DNA of 37,094 bases from Alphaproteobacteria bacterium RIFCSPHIGHO2_01_FULL_41_14 (GCA_001767855.1 MEMF01000002.1:1-37094); one strand, 5' to 3'; counted from the first letter of the stretch, positions 17,102 through 26,161 are shown. The notes: generated from the sequence alone by a model not told the origin. Made by a program: numbers and translations.

Positions 17102-17701
17102 ATGCAAATAACAATTACAGGCAAACAGTTCGACCCAGGAAAATCCTTAAAGGAAAGAATAACGCTTGCGTTGACTAAAGTTGTCCATAAATATTTTGAC
17201 CACGCCGTAGATGCTCATGTGACCATTTCAAAAGAAAACCATTTCATCACTCTGAACCTTGAAGTTCATATTGGACATAATATTATTGTACGGGCTTCTG
17301 ATTTAGCGGATGAAGCGTACTTAGCTCTTGACCAGGCCATCCGCACATTAGAACAAGGACTAAGACGATACAAAGAGCGCTTAAAAGCCCATCACTCTAA
17401 TCATGATGTTTCAAAAGAAGAAAAGGCCATGCAATATGTGTTGGGTAATTCTTATCGGAATTTTGAGGAAGAAGAAGAAACCCACAAGCATGATCAACCG
17501 GCTGTGATTGCAGAAACGACAACTTATATTCCCCATTTGTCAGTCAGTGAGGCAATCATGCGCTTGGATCTGTCTGATTCTCATGCTTTTCTTTTCAAGA
17601 ACAAGTCTCATGGACAGCTGAATTTGGTCTATATGAGAAAAGATGGTAACATTGGCTGGGTAGATCCAGAAGGTAATAAAAAACTGCATGAAAACAAGTA
17701 A
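17102..17701 (+). CDS. hpf: Long-form ribosome hibernation promoting factor
   Basis: HPF binds the 30S decoding centre and stalls ribosomes as inactive dimers in slow growth. The N-terminal S30AE domain spans about residues 1-100. The C-terminal dimerisation domain is recognisable as PHLSVSEAIMRLDLSDSHAF and NLVYMRKDGNIGWVDP. At 199 residues it is the long form, which dimerises ribosomes by itself. AAAAGGAGGG lies just before the ATG. Its last 14 bases overlap atpH, so hibernation and ATP synthase genes share a transcript here. The ptsN gene that often follows hpf is not present. Confidence 0.95.
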   Translation: MQITITGKQFDPGKSLKERITLALTKVVHKYFDHAVDAHVTISKENHFITLNLEVHIGHNIIVRASDLADEAYLALDQAIRTLEQGLRRYKERLKAHHSNHDVSKEEKAMQYVLGNSYRNFEEEEETHKHDQPAVIAETTTYIPHLSVSEAIMRLDLSDSHAFLFKNKSHGQLNLVYMRKDGNIGWVDPEGNKKLHENK

Positions 17702-18221
17702 AAACAAGATTTCTAGAATATTGGCACTTGCTTTTTTTGAATCCGAAAGAAAAGAAAAGATCAGACGGCAATACCTTCTTGCCCTTCAAAAAATTGTTTT
17801 TATGATTGATCAAGCACCTAAATTCTACTCATTTCTTGTAAGTCCCATGTTTTCCATAGAAGAGAAAGAGGTTTTTTTCTCTATATCTAAAACTCCGAAA
17901 AGTGTGCTCTTTTTTCTAAGATTAATCATAGAAAACAAAATGATCTCTCACCTCAAAGAAATTACTAATCATTATGAAGAGCTTTTATATGCTTCTCTGG
18001 GTAAAACAAAAGCAACGGTCACTGTTGCCCACTCTTACGATATTTCCAAGTCTATGGAAGAGCTTTTATCTAAAAAACTTGAAAAGCTGATACAGAAAAA
18101 AGCTCAATTCATCTTTGAGATAGATCCCACCATTTTGGGGGGATTCCAACTGGAAACAAGCGATTTTTATTTAGACTCCTCTTTAAAAAAGACTTTGGCA
18201 GATATGCGAAATAGTCTATAG
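17688..18221 (+). CDS. atpH: ATP synthase F1 subunit delta
   Basis: Subunit delta joins the top of F1 to the b/b' stalk. The 177-residue protein fits the family in length and in its two-part layout: a helical N-terminal domain (about 1-105) and a C-terminal domain with [16 protein letters not shown] and the diagnostic end [14 protein letters not shown]. The sequence is diverged in the N-terminal half. It begins inside the end of hpf (14-base overlap) and precedes atpA by 7 bases, the normal atpH-atpA order. Confidence 0.92.
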   Translation: MKTSKNKISRILALAFFESERKEKIRRQYLLALQKIVFMIDQAPKFYSFLVSPMFSIEEKEVFFSISKTPKSVLFFLRLIIENKMISHLKEITNHYEELLYASLGKTKATVTVAHSYDISKSMEELLSKKLEKLIQKKAQFIFEIDPTILGGFQLETSDFYLDSSLKKTLADMRNSL

Positions 18222-18228
18222 GAAACAT

Positions 18229-19773
18229 ATGACTCTGAATGCATCTGAAATTTCTTATATCTTAAAAGAAAAAATCAAAGGGTTTGATACTAAAACCAAT
18301 TTGAAAGAAGTGGGCAAAGTACTCTCTGTAGGAGATGGTATTGCCACAATCTATGGACTTACCTCCGTCAAGGCAGGAGAACGATTGAGGTTTGAAAATG
18401 ATATCGAGGGTATGGCCCTTAACTTAGATGAAGATACGGTGGGAGCTGTCATCTTCGGTGAAACACGCTCGGTCCATGAAGGGACAATGGTAGAAGCTAC
18501 CCAATCTGTCATGGAAGTCCCCGTGGGAATGGGGCTTTTAGGCCGCGTTGTAGATGCTTTAGGAAATCCAATTGATGGAAAAGGTCCCCTAAAAAACGTA
18601 AAGATGACGCCCATCGAAAAAGAAGCCCCCAGTATCATTGATCGCAAGTCCGTTCAAGAACCTCTTCAGACAGGGATCAAATCCATCGATAGCTTAGTTC
18701 CCATTGGGCGTGGACAGAGAGAACTTATTATTGGGGATCGCCAAACCGGCAAAACATCCATTGCCATTGACACCATGCTCAATCAGAAAAGATATAATAA
18801 CTCTAAGAACAAAAGCGATCACATTTACTGTATCTATGTGGCCATTGGTCAGAAAAGATCTTCTGTGGCGCAGTTGGTCAAAATCCTCGAAGATCGCGGA
18901 GCGTTAGAGTATTCGATCATCGTGGCTGCCACAGCTTCTGACCCTGCCCCTCTCCAGTTTCTTGCGCCCTACGCTGGATGTGCCATGGGAGAATATTTTC
19001 GAGATAACGGTATGCATGCCCTCATTGCCTATGATGACCTCTCTAAGCATGCGGTTGCATATCGTCAAATGTCTCTTCTCTTAAGGCGCCCTCCGGGACG
19101 AGAGGCCTTCCCAGGAGATGTTTTTTTCCTGCATGCCCGTCTTCTAGAGCGTGCCGCCAAATTAAATGATGAGAAAGGAGGGGGGTCTTTAACTGCCCTT
19201 CCTATTATCGAAACTCAAGAGGGAGATGTTTCTGCCTATATCCCCACGAATGTCATTTCCATTACAGATGGACAGATTTTCTTAGAAACAGATTTATTTT
19301 ATAAAGGGTTCCGTCCTGCCATTAATGTTGGTCTTTCCGTAAGCCGAGTTGGTTCTGCCGCCCAATCGAAGGCGATCAAGAAAGTATCGGGTACGTTAAA
19401 GTTAGACTTAGCGCAATATCGTGAAATGGCAGTCTTTTCACAATTTGCGTCAGATCTTGATGAAAAAACCCGCGCTCTGTTGACACGAGGAGATCTTCTG
19501 TCTCAACTTTTGAAGCAACCCCAGTATGCTCCTGTTTCTTTGGGAGAAGAAGTTATTACTCTCTATGCTGGAGTTCATGATTTTTTACATAGCCTATCTC
19601 CTGACCGAGTTCAAGATTTTGAGACATATCTCTTTGACGTTGTTCGTCGAAAACATTCTTCTTTTCTCGAGCAGATCGACCGGGAAAAAGATCTTTCTGA
19701 TGACCTGGTAAAGAGGCTTGAAGAAGTGTTATCTTCTGTTCTTAAAGATTTCAAGAAGATTAAAAAGGCTTAA
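18229..19773 (+). CDS. atpA: ATP synthase F1 subunit alpha
   Basis: The alpha subunit forms the non-catalytic nucleotide sites of the F1 hexamer. The 514-residue protein has the P-loop [13 protein letters not shown] near residue 170, the Asp-rich region [20 protein letters not shown], and the family signature around [27 protein letters not shown] precedes the ATG. The length is normal. The expected next genes atpG, atpD and atpC do not follow; a short hydrophobic ORF and a metal ABC importer do. Confidence 0.98.
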   Translation: MTLNASEISYILKEKIKGFDTKTNLKEVGKVLSVGDGIATIYGLTSVKAGERLRFENDIEGMALNLDEDTVGAVIFGETRSVHEGTMVEATQSVMEVPVGMGLLGRVVDALGNPIDGKGPLKNVKMTPIEKEAPSIIDRKSVQEPLQTGIKSIDSLVPIGRGQRELIIGDRQTGKTSIAIDTMLNQKRYNNSKNKSDHIYCIYVAIGQKRSSVAQLVKILEDRGALEYSIIVAATASDPAPLQFLAPYAGCAMGEYFRDNGMHALIAYDDLSKHAVAYRQMSLLLRRPPGREAFPGDVFFLHARLLERAAKLNDEKGGGSLTALPIIETQEGDVSAYIPTNVISITDGQIFLETDLFYKGFRPAINVGLSVSRVGSAAQSKAIKKVSGTLKLDLAQYREMAVFSQFASDLDEKTRALLTRGDLLSQLLKQPQYAPVSLGEEVITLYAGVHDFLHSLSPDRVQDFETYLFDVVRRKHSSFLEQIDREKDLSDDLVKRLEEVLSSVLKDFKKIKKA

Positions 19774-19777
19774 TCTT

Positions 19778-19873
19778 ATGTCCCCCTTTTTCCATAGCTT
19801 TTGGTATCGTTTGTTGTTCATTAGCCCACTGATTCTTCTTTTGTGGGTTCTCATTTTGTGGGCAAATCAATGA
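19778..19873 (+). CDS. Putative 31-residue membrane peptide
   Basis: A 32-codon ATG-to-TGA frame lies 4 bases after the atpA stop. It encodes one hydrophobic helix, with FWYRLLFISPLILLLWVLIL at about residues 8-27 and short polar ends. Its TGA overlaps the ATG of the ABC ATPase gene (ATGA), the same coupling seen at other junctions in this operon. A weak AAAAAGG lies about 10 bases before the ATG. Exact packing and composition favour a real small membrane protein. No family is recognised, and it could be a chance frame. Confidence 0.5.
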   Translation: MSPFFHSFWYRLLFISPLILLLWVLILWANQ

Positions 19874-20589
19874 TTCTTCATCCTCATCAGAAAAAAATAG
19901 AAATTAGAAATCTTTCGGTCTCTTATGGAAAAAATAAGGCACTCAGCAATGTTTCAGGCACTTTCCAACCCAACACTTTAACAGCCATCATTGGCCCTAA
20001 TGGAGGCGGCAAAAGTACGCTGGTTAAAGCCATTCAAAATCAGGTTAAAATAGAATCGGGTTCCATTACACACAATTGTGAGCGTATCTGTGAGTCTGGG
20101 TATTTGCCCCAACAAAGCGATGTAGATAAAAACTTTCCGCTAACCGTGCGAGAAGTAGTCGGCATGGGCCTATGGCCAAAACTTGGTTCTTTTAGGGGAT
20201 ATAACACAACAGAACACCAGCTGATTACAGAAGCCCTTAAAAGAGTGGGTCTGCTAAAATGTGAAGAGCGAAGGATAGACACATTATCGGGAGGACAATT
20301 TCAACGTATGCTTTTTGCCCGCATTTATATACAAGATGCCTCTCTTATCATTCTTGACGAACCCTTTACAGCCATTGATTCTCAGACGTGTGATCACCTC
20401 ATCAATATTATTTTAGAGTGGTATAAAAAAGGAAAAACGATTTTGGTTGTTCTCCATAATCTAGATTTGGTAAAGAAACATTTTCCTGAGACACTACTAT
20501 TAGGACGATCATGCATTGGATGGGGACCGACCAAATTTGTTTTAACCCCTAAAAATATTAATCAAGCTTTTCAGAACCTGTTGACTTAA
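19870..20589 (+). CDS. znuC: Zn/Mn ABC transporter ATP-binding protein
   Basis: This is the ATPase of a metal importer with the permease and binding protein that follow. The 239-residue protein has Walker A GPNGGGKST (42-50), the Q-loop GYLPQQSDVD, the signature LSGGQFQRMLFAR, Walker B LIILDEPFTAID and the switch His in VVLHNLD. An upstream GTG at 19843 is open in frame, but the ATG at 19870 is preferred because it overlaps the stop of the small ORF and begins close to the domain. Zinc or manganese specificity is not settled by the ATPase. Confidence 0.93.
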   Translation: MILHPHQKKIEIRNLSVSYGKNKALSNVSGTFQPNTLTAIIGPNGGGKSTLVKAIQNQVKIESGSITHNCERICESGYLPQQSDVDKNFPLTVREVVGMGLWPKLGSFRGYNTTEHQLITEALKRVGLLKCEERRIDTLSGGQFQRMLFARIYIQDASLIILDEPFTAIDSQTCDHLINIILEWYKKGKTILVVLHNLDLVKKHFPETLLLGRSCIGWGPTKFVLTPKNINQAFQNLLT

Positions 20590-20590
20590 C

Positions 20591-21442
20591 ATGATGGATT
20601 TTCTTACAGAACCTCTGCAGTATAGTTTTTTGAAGCGCGCCCTTATTAGTTGCATCTGCCTTGCTCTTGGCTCTGCACCTGTGGGTGTGCTTCTTGTACT
20701 TCGGCGCATGAGTCTTATGGGAGATGCCCTTTCTCACGCTGTCTTACCAGGAGCGGCGATTGGATACATGATTGCCGGCCTTTCTTTACCCATATTGGGC
20801 ATTGGAGGATTTATAGCCGGTCTCATTGTGGCCCTGTTATCAGGACTCGTCTCCCGATACACAGACTTAAAGGAAGATGCTAGTTTCGCTGGATTTTTTC
20901 TTATTGCGATGGCTTTGGGTGTCTTGTTAATCTCTTTAAAACATAACTCTGTGGATCTTATTCACATCCTCTTTGGATCAGCTTTAGCAGTAGATTCTGT
21001 TTCTTTAGTTCTGATGGGCATTATTACAACTCTGACTCTTATCCTCTTAGCCACCATTATGAGGCCCCTTCTTATTGAATGTTTTGACCCCCATTTTTTT
21101 AAAGCAAGCGGAGGTAAAGGCGGGGGATATCACTCTCTTCTTCTTGTTCTTGTTGTGCTCAATCTGATTTCAGGATTTCAAGCCTTAGGAACTCTCCTCT
21201 CTTTGGGTATTATGATGTTACCCGCTATAACAGCACGATTCTGGGCCCAAAAAATTTGGAATATGTTTGCCGTTTCCATTCTCATCGCGCTTCTTTCCGG
21301 AGCCATAGGGTTATTACTTTCCTACTATCAAGACTGGCCATCTGGTCCTTCCATTGTCCTTGTGAGTGGTGTTTTTTATATTCTATCCCTTATCGCTGGT
21401 CCACAAGGCAGCATGCGTTATTATTTAACAGTCAACAAATGA
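20591..21442 (+). CDS. znuB: Zn/Mn ABC transporter permease
   Basis: This is the membrane channel of the metal importer. The 283-residue protein is hydrophobic with about eight membrane segments and carries the family hallmark MGDALSHAVLPGAAIGYM near residue 45. It starts one base after the ATPase stop; two adjacent ATG codons (20591, 20594) are both possible. Its TGA overlaps the ATG of the binding protein (ATGA). This matches the MntB/ZnuB/TroC family (ABC-3). Confidence 0.93.
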   Translation: MMDFLTEPLQYSFLKRALISCICLALGSAPVGVLLVLRRMSLMGDALSHAVLPGAAIGYMIAGLSLPILGIGGFIAGLIVALLSGLVSRYTDLKEDASFAGFFLIAMALGVLLISLKHNSVDLIHILFGSALAVDSVSLVLMGIITTLTLILLATIMRPLLIECFDPHFFKASGGKGGGYHSLLLVLVVLNLISGFQALGTLLSLGIMMLPAITARFWAQKIWNMFAVSILIALLSGAIGLLLSYYQDWPSGPSIVLVSGVFYILSLIAGPQGSMRYYLTVNK

Positions 21443-22323
21443 TCGGATTTTTCTTTTCCCTTCTCTTCTTTTTATTCTGTAGCACTGTTACTTATGCTAG
21501 CTCTCCCCCTAAAATAAAAGTCCTCGCGACTTTTAGTGTACTGCAGGATCTTGCCCGTCAAATAGGAAAAGATCGCGTGCAAGTTGACACCCTTGTCCCT
21601 TCCAATGGCGATCCCCACGTCTATGAACCTCGGCCATCAGATGTGAGGAAAATTTCAGAAGCATCTTTAATTCTAATGAACGGGTTAGGATTTGAAGGTT
21701 GGTTTGAAAGACTAATAAAGTCGGCTCAATACAACGGAAAAGTAGTGGTGTGCACAGAATACATTCATCCGCGCCTGGTGTTTGAGGGGACCATTATTAA
21801 AGATCCCCATGCCTGGCATAGCATTCCCAATGCTAAAATTTACGTGCGTAATATTGCCGATGCTCTAAAGAAAATAGATCCCATCCATGCCTCTTATTAT
21901 GAGAAGAACACAATAAACTATTTAAGAGAACTAACCACCTTGGATGAAAAAGTCCGTCGAACACTTGATCAAATCCCCCCACAAAAACGCAAAGTTATTA
22001 CAGCACATGATGCATTTGGATATTTGGGTCATACTTATGGGATCCAGTTTTTATCCCCCCAAGGGATTAGTACCGAGTCAGAGGCCAAAATGCAAAGCAT
22101 CATCAACTTAATCAAGCAAATTAAAGAACAAAAGATTCAAACTATTTTTGTTGAAAATATTTCTGATCCGAAAATGATTCAACAAATTAGTCGGGAAACA
22201 AACGCAAAAATTGGGGGTACTTTATATTCAGACGCGCTCTCTGAGGAAGATGGAGATGCCCCCACCTATATCGCTATGATGAACCATAATACGGAGCTTC
22301 TCCTCAATGCTATGCGTGAATAA
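21439..22323 (+). CDS. znuA: Zn/Mn ABC transporter substrate-binding protein
   Basis: This is the periplasmic metal-binding protein of the importer (cluster A-I, TroA/ZnuA family). The open frame extends upstream to 21256, but the ATG at 21439 overlaps the permease stop and opens a signal peptide (MIGFFFSLLFFLF, cleavage near residue 20). Likely ligands are His60 in GDPHVYEP, His124 in KDPHAWHS, His190 in TAHDAFGYLG and Asp265 in LYSDALSEEDGDAP. This three-His plus Asp set resembles TroA-type proteins that bind Zn or Mn. There is no His-rich loop as in many ZnuA proteins, so the metal is uncertain and the gene symbol is provisional. Confidence 0.9.
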   Translation: MIGFFFSLLFFLFCSTVTYASSPPKIKVLATFSVLQDLARQIGKDRVQVDTLVPSNGDPHVYEPRPSDVRKISEASLILMNGLGFEGWFERLIKSAQYNGKVVVCTEYIHPRLVFEGTIIKDPHAWHSIPNAKIYVRNIADALKKIDPIHASYYEKNTINYLRELTTLDEKVRRTLDQIPPQKRKVITAHDAFGYLGHTYGIQFLSPQGISTESEAKMQSIINLIKQIKEQKIQTIFVENISDPKMIQQISRETNAKIGGTLYSDALSEEDGDAPTYIAMMNHNTELLLNAMRE

Positions 22324-22344
22324 TCCTCAAATAAGGGAAACGTG

Positions 22345-22722
22345 ATGAACGAAATAAAAGATTTACCAGCTGTGTGGCTGGATCATTTAGCCCGCAAAGA
22401 TTTATCCGGTATTTTATCTCTCTATGCGGAAGAAGCTGCCTTGATGCCCACTCTGCGCAACAAACTGCATAAAACACCTGTGGAAAGAAAAGAATATTTT
22501 GAATTCTTTTTAAGTTTCCCAGACTTACATGGAGTGGTCATAAATCAGTATTCGCGTTCCTATGGAGATGTTGCCATCAATACCGGCGTCTATAAATTCA
22601 TTTTTCTACGACAAGAGGAAGAGATTGAAATCTTTGCTCGCTTCAGCTTCACATACAAAAAAGAGAAGGGTAGGTGGCTTATTATAGACCATCATTCTTC
22701 AGCCTTTCCTGAAGGGGTTTAA
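22345..22722 (+). CDS. NTF2-like (SnoaL/CaMKII-association type) protein
   Basis: The 125-residue single-domain protein has the NTF2-like cone-fold pattern: an N-terminal helix with WLDHLARKDLSGILSLYAEE, then VERKEYFEFFLSFPDL, and final strands ARFSFTYKKEKGRWLIIDHHSS. Related proteins bind small ligands or act as small enzymes or association domains. The function here is unknown. ATG 22345 is preferred over GTG 22342 because AAGGG lies 7 bases before it. It follows the metal importer by 21 bases and is closed by a terminator, so it is probably the last gene of that operon. Confidence 0.8.
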   Translation: MNEIKDLPAVWLDHLARKDLSGILSLYAEEAALMPTLRNKLHKTPVERKEYFEFFLSFPDLHGVVINQYSRSYGDVAINTGVYKFIFLRQEEEIEIFARFSFTYKKEKGRWLIIDHHSSAFPEGV

Positions 22723-22747
22723 AAAATATACTTATTGTTAAAACATT

Positions 22748-22767
22748 AGAGGATATACCTCTTTTTT
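22748..22767 (+). terminator. Rho-independent terminator after the metal importer operon
   Basis: AGAGG (22748-22752), loop ATATA, CCTCT (22758-22762), then six T residues. The stem is short but the T tract follows directly. It separates the importer/NTF2 operon from yajC. Confidence 0.55.
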
Positions 22768-22850
22768 CTAGAAACCCTCACAATTTTTGTTGAGAGGTGT
22801 TGTTAAACATGATACGTATTAAAAATTAAATAAATTGGAGATTTAAATCA

Positions 22851-23162
22851 ATGAAACCCGGCTTCGACTTTATGAGCATTTTGCCTCTCGTCTTAATATT
22901 TGTCGTCATGTATTTTTTGGTTATTCGCCCCCAAAGCAAAAAAGCGAAGCAACATCAAAACATGATCTCTGGTCTAAAAAAAGGAGATCGAGTCGTCATG
23001 AATGGTGGCTTGATAGGAACAGTCTTAAAGGTGTCAGAAGGCGAACTTGAGCTTTCTATTGCCCCTAGCACAAATGTTTCTGTTGCGAAACAAATGGTAT
23101 CGACCCTACTTTCAGCCGATAATATCACCGAAAGCACCGTGATCGAAAAAAAGAAAAGATAA
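22851..23162 (+). CDS. yajC: Sec translocon accessory protein YajC
   Basis: YajC forms a complex with SecD and SecF at the SecYEG translocon. The 103-residue protein has one membrane segment (about residues 8-25), followed by the hallmark YFLVIRPQSKKAKQHQNM and GLKKGDRVVMNGGLIGTV. The length is normal. TTGGAGA precedes the ATG. It is the first gene of yajC-secD-secF and lies 22 bases before secD. Confidence 0.96.
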   Translation: MKPGFDFMSILPLVLIFVVMYFLVIRPQSKKAKQHQNMISGLKKGDRVVMNGGLIGTVLKVSEGELELSIAPSTNVSVAKQMVSTLLSADNITESTVIEKKKR

Positions 23163-23184
23163 TTCAATCAGGTATTAACCAAAG

Positions 23185-24756
23185 ATGCAACATCTAACGC
23201 GTTGGCGTGTCACTCTTGTTTTAGGCATCTGTTTTGTAGGCTTTTGGTTTGGGTTGCAAAATTTCTTGCCGCACTCTGTTTTAGAAAAGATACCTAGTTT
23301 TATCCCTCAATCTCAACTGTCTTTGGGTCTTGACCTACAGGGAGGATCTTCTATTCTTTTAGAGGTAGACCTAAAAGATATTGCACGCAATAGTCTGCTG
23401 ACTCTCATCGATGAGCTCCGTCGTGCTTTCCGCCAAAAACGCTTGGGTTACTTTGACCTCAAATTAGATTCCAAGAATGTCCTTCGTTTTAAACTCAGAT
23501 CTTTGAAAGATACCGAACTGGCGCAGAGCATCATTCGAGGGCGCTTTCCCGATATTATTGTAGAGGTAGACTCTACGGGATCTGTCAGCGCAACCCCTAA
23601 GCCTTCCTTTATTCAAGAGAAAGAAGAAAATGCCATTACCCAATCTATTGAAATCGTGCGTCGTCGCATCGATGAAATGGGTACAAAAGAACCTTCTATT
23701 CAAAAGCAAGGCAAAAATAGAATTTTGGTTCAGCTACCTGGGGTTGGAGATCCTTCTGAAGTCAGAAACCTTTTGGGTAAAACAGCTAAGTTAACTTTTC
23801 AATTACTTCACCCCACACTAACCCCAGAAACCATTCGTGGACGCTCGATCCCTATTGGATACGAAATCGTTCCTGGATCCAATGACGAAAGCCATATCTC
23901 TTATCTGGTCAAAAAAACCGTAGAGGTGGGTGGTGAGATGTTAACGAATGCTGGAGTCGATTCTCAGGGAGAAGCTCAAGTTACCTTTAGCTTTGATGCC
24001 ATAGGAGCTCGCAAATTCGCAGAAGTAACTCGGGCGAATATTGGGCGACCTTTTGCCATTATTTTGGACAAAAAAGTGATTAGCGCGCCCGTTATTAACT
24101 CCGTGATCCCCAATGGCAGAGGCGTCATCACAGGTCGCTTTTCTTTAATTGAAGCCCGGAACTTATCTGTCTTGTTAAGAGCGGGGGCTTTACCGGCCCC
24201 CTTAACTATTTTAGAGGAAAAAACTGTTGGCCCAGAATTGGGCTCAGACTCCATTAAGGCCGGGGAGATGGCAACGCTTATTTCCATTGCTGCCGTTTTT
24301 TGTTTTATGTTTCTTTTTTATGGATTTATCTTTGGTACAATCGCGAACATTTGCTTGTTTGTGAATTTTGTTCTGCTCTTTGCCGGGCTCTCTCTTTTAG
24401 GAGCTACCTTAACACTGCCAGGCATCGCAGGAATTGCTTTAACCTTAGGAATGGCAGTCGACGCTAATATTCTGATTTATGAGCGGGTACGCGAAGAAGT
24501 CAGGGAGAATATGCCGCCTCTTTCCGCACTCGGGGCAGGATACAATCGCGCCATGGCGACTATTATCGACTCGAATATCACAACTCTTATTGGCGCGGCT
24601 CTTCTGTACCAATTTGGGAATGGTCCCGTCCGCGGGTTTGCCGTTACGTTGGCCCTTGGTATTATTATTTCTATGTTCACTGCGATTTCCTTAAGCCGTC
24701 TTTTGATTTTGTCATGGCTGAAGATGCGCGGTCCTCAACAAACACTCCCCATTTAA
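23185..24756 (+). CDS. secD: Protein translocase subunit SecD
   Basis: SecD uses the proton gradient to pull exported proteins through SecYEG. The 523-residue protein has an N-terminal membrane helix (about 10-28), the D1 motif LGLDLQGGSSILLEVD, and a large periplasmic domain. The C-terminal membrane bundle (from about residue 365) contains GMAVDANILIYERVREE. The length is normal for alphaproteobacteria. It ends 14 bases before the preferred secF start. Confidence 0.97.
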   Translation: MQHLTRWRVTLVLGICFVGFWFGLQNFLPHSVLEKIPSFIPQSQLSLGLDLQGGSSILLEVDLKDIARNSLLTLIDELRRAFRQKRLGYFDLKLDSKNVLRFKLRSLKDTELAQSIIRGRFPDIIVEVDSTGSVSATPKPSFIQEKEENAITQSIEIVRRRIDEMGTKEPSIQKQGKNRILVQLPGVGDPSEVRNLLGKTAKLTFQLLHPTLTPETIRGRSIPIGYEIVPGSNDESHISYLVKKTVEVGGEMLTNAGVDSQGEAQVTFSFDAIGARKFAEVTRANIGRPFAIILDKKVISAPVINSVIPNGRGVITGRFSLIEARNLSVLLRAGALPAPLTILEEKTVGPELGSDSIKAGEMATLISIAAVFCFMFLFYGFIFGTIANICLFVNFVLLFAGLSLLGATLTLPGIAGIALTLGMAVDANILIYERVREEVRENMPPLSALGAGYNRAMATIIDSNITTLIGAALLYQFGNGPVRGFAVTLALGIIISMFTAISLSRLLILSWLKMRGPQQTLPI

Positions 24757-24770
24757 TTAAGGATCATCCC

Positions 24771-25706
24771 ATGTTTGCAGGCATTCGATTTAATTCTTCA
24801 AACCTCAAGATCGACTTCATCCGGATGAGATTTATCAACTATATCGTATCTGGGCTTATTACTGTGGCCTGTATCGGTGCCTATTTCATAAACGATCTAA
24901 ATTATGGTATCGATTTTTCAGGAGGCACATTAATGGAAGTGCGATTTCCTTCTCCCATTAATTTGCCTGAAATACGGCAACAGTTGAATGACCTTGATAT
25001 TGGTGACGTTTCCCTTCAAGAATTTGGGACCTCTCAAGACCTTCTTATTCGCCTGGATCAAAAAAATAGAAGCGAAAAAGAGCAGCTTGTCGTTATTGAA
25101 AAAATAAAAGAAACCCTTGATACCGATGTGGAATATCGTCGTATTGAAAGCGTCGGCCCTAAAATGGGGGAAGAGCTTATTTCAAATTCTTTTCAGGCCG
25201 TTGGATGGGCTATTCTCGCCATGATGATTTATATATGGGTTCGATTTGAATGGAATTTTGGTGTTTGTGCTATAATTGCATTGCTTCATGATGCGGTTGC
25301 CGTTCTTGGGCTTTATACTGTTTTTGGACTTGAATTTAATGCTTCTACCATTGTCGCGATTCTGATCACCATTAGTTATTCCATTAATGATACGGTTGTT
25401 ATTTATGATCGAATTCGTGAAAATCTTCGAAAATATAAAATAACAAAATTAGAAGATCTTATTAACAAATCCATCAATGATACGTTAACTAGAACAATCC
25501 TGACTTCTACCTCTACCCTATTATCATTATTGTTTTTGTATTTGTTTGGAGGAAAAATAATTTCGGAGTATAGCCTTCCTATTCTCATCGGAATCGCTGT
25601 GGGTACGTATTCTTCCATCTGTCTTGCCGCCCCACTTTTGCTCACCTTAGGCATGACGGTACGACAAAAAGAAGATGAATCTCCTTCTGCTTACACACCT
25701 TCTTAA
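24771..25706 (+). CDS. secF: Protein translocase subunit SecF
   Basis: SecF pairs with SecD. The protein has the motif GIDFSGGTLMEV after its first membrane helix and the membrane-bundle motif SINDTVVIYDRIRENLRK. The open frame begins at 24714 inside secD, but the ATG at 24771 is chosen because AAGGATC lies just before it and it follows the secD stop. This gives 311 residues, normal for the family. It ends the yajC-secD-secF unit and no clear terminator is seen. Confidence 0.96.
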   Translation: MFAGIRFNSSNLKIDFIRMRFINYIVSGLITVACIGAYFINDLNYGIDFSGGTLMEVRFPSPINLPEIRQQLNDLDIGDVSLQEFGTSQDLLIRLDQKNRSEKEQLVVIEKIKETLDTDVEYRRIESVGPKMGEELISNSFQAVGWAILAMMIYIWVRFEWNFGVCAIIALLHDAVAVLGLYTVFGLEFNASTIVAILITISYSINDTVVIYDRIRENLRKYKITKLEDLINKSINDTLTRTILTSTSTLLSLLFLYLFGGKIISEYSLPILIGIAVGTYSSICLAAPLLLTLGMTVRQKEDESPSAYTPS

Positions 25707-25757
25707 TCCTTAATAAGGTTAACGCGGTGTGAAAGTTTTCAAGGTAGGATCTTTATT

Positions 25758-25997
25758 TTACTTTTTGTCGTCTTGGATAAAATGACTTAAATCTTGGAAT
25801 TCATTATCCGCCTTAATAAGCCCCTTTTTCAATTGGTTAATTTCCTGCTGAAGCTTGTACATAACGGTAAGGGTCCGTTCCACTGTCTCTGAACTACGAT
25901 CCACAAAAAATCTGAGATTGTTTTTATTCTTAAGAGAACCCTCGGATTGCTCTGATCCCTCCGGAAAGGGTTTTATTATTTTTCTTTTTTCTACCAT
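25758..25997 (-). CDS. Small hypothetical coiled-coil protein
   Basis: The 79-residue protein is unrecognised. It has a basic start, a charged middle, and a likely amphipathic helix at about residues 40-79 (SETVERTLTVMYKLQQEINQ, then KKGLIKADNEF). There is no signal or membrane segment. GGGAGAGG lies at good spacing before the ATG, which supports a real gene. It is alone on the minus strand between secF (convergent) and the MFS gene (divergent). Confidence 0.6.
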   Translation of the reverse strand: MVEKRKIIKPFPEGSEQSEGSLKNKNNLRFFVDRSSETVERTLTVMYKLQQEINQLKKGLIKADNEFQDLSHFIQDDKK

Positions 25998-26113
25998 AAA
26001 TAGCCTCTCCCGTTTTCTATAAACTATTTACTTTTTAGCATAAGATTCTCTTAATCCCTAAAAAATTATATATCCTTCCAATTCTCAATTGTAATTTAAG
26101 TAATTTTAATTAA

Positions 26114-26142
26114 TTGACTTCACAAAAAGCTCCTGGCATAAG
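26114..26142 (+). promoter_or_regulatory. Candidate promoter of the MFS gene
   Basis: TTGACT (26114-26119), 17 bases, CATAAG (26137-26142). The -35 is strong and the -10 partial. This explains why the in-frame TTG at 26114 should not be taken as a start codon. Confidence 0.4.
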
Positions 26143-26161
26143 GAAACCTAGCGCAGGAATC

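Noticed and set aside
19774..19873. Remnant of atpG after atpA
   Set aside because: The small frame does not resemble the gamma-subunit N-terminus; it encodes a hydrophobic helix.
26114..26161. TTG start for the MFS gene
   Set aside because: There is no ribosome site; the TTG is part of a TTGACT promoter-like box, and ATG 26162 fits the family start.
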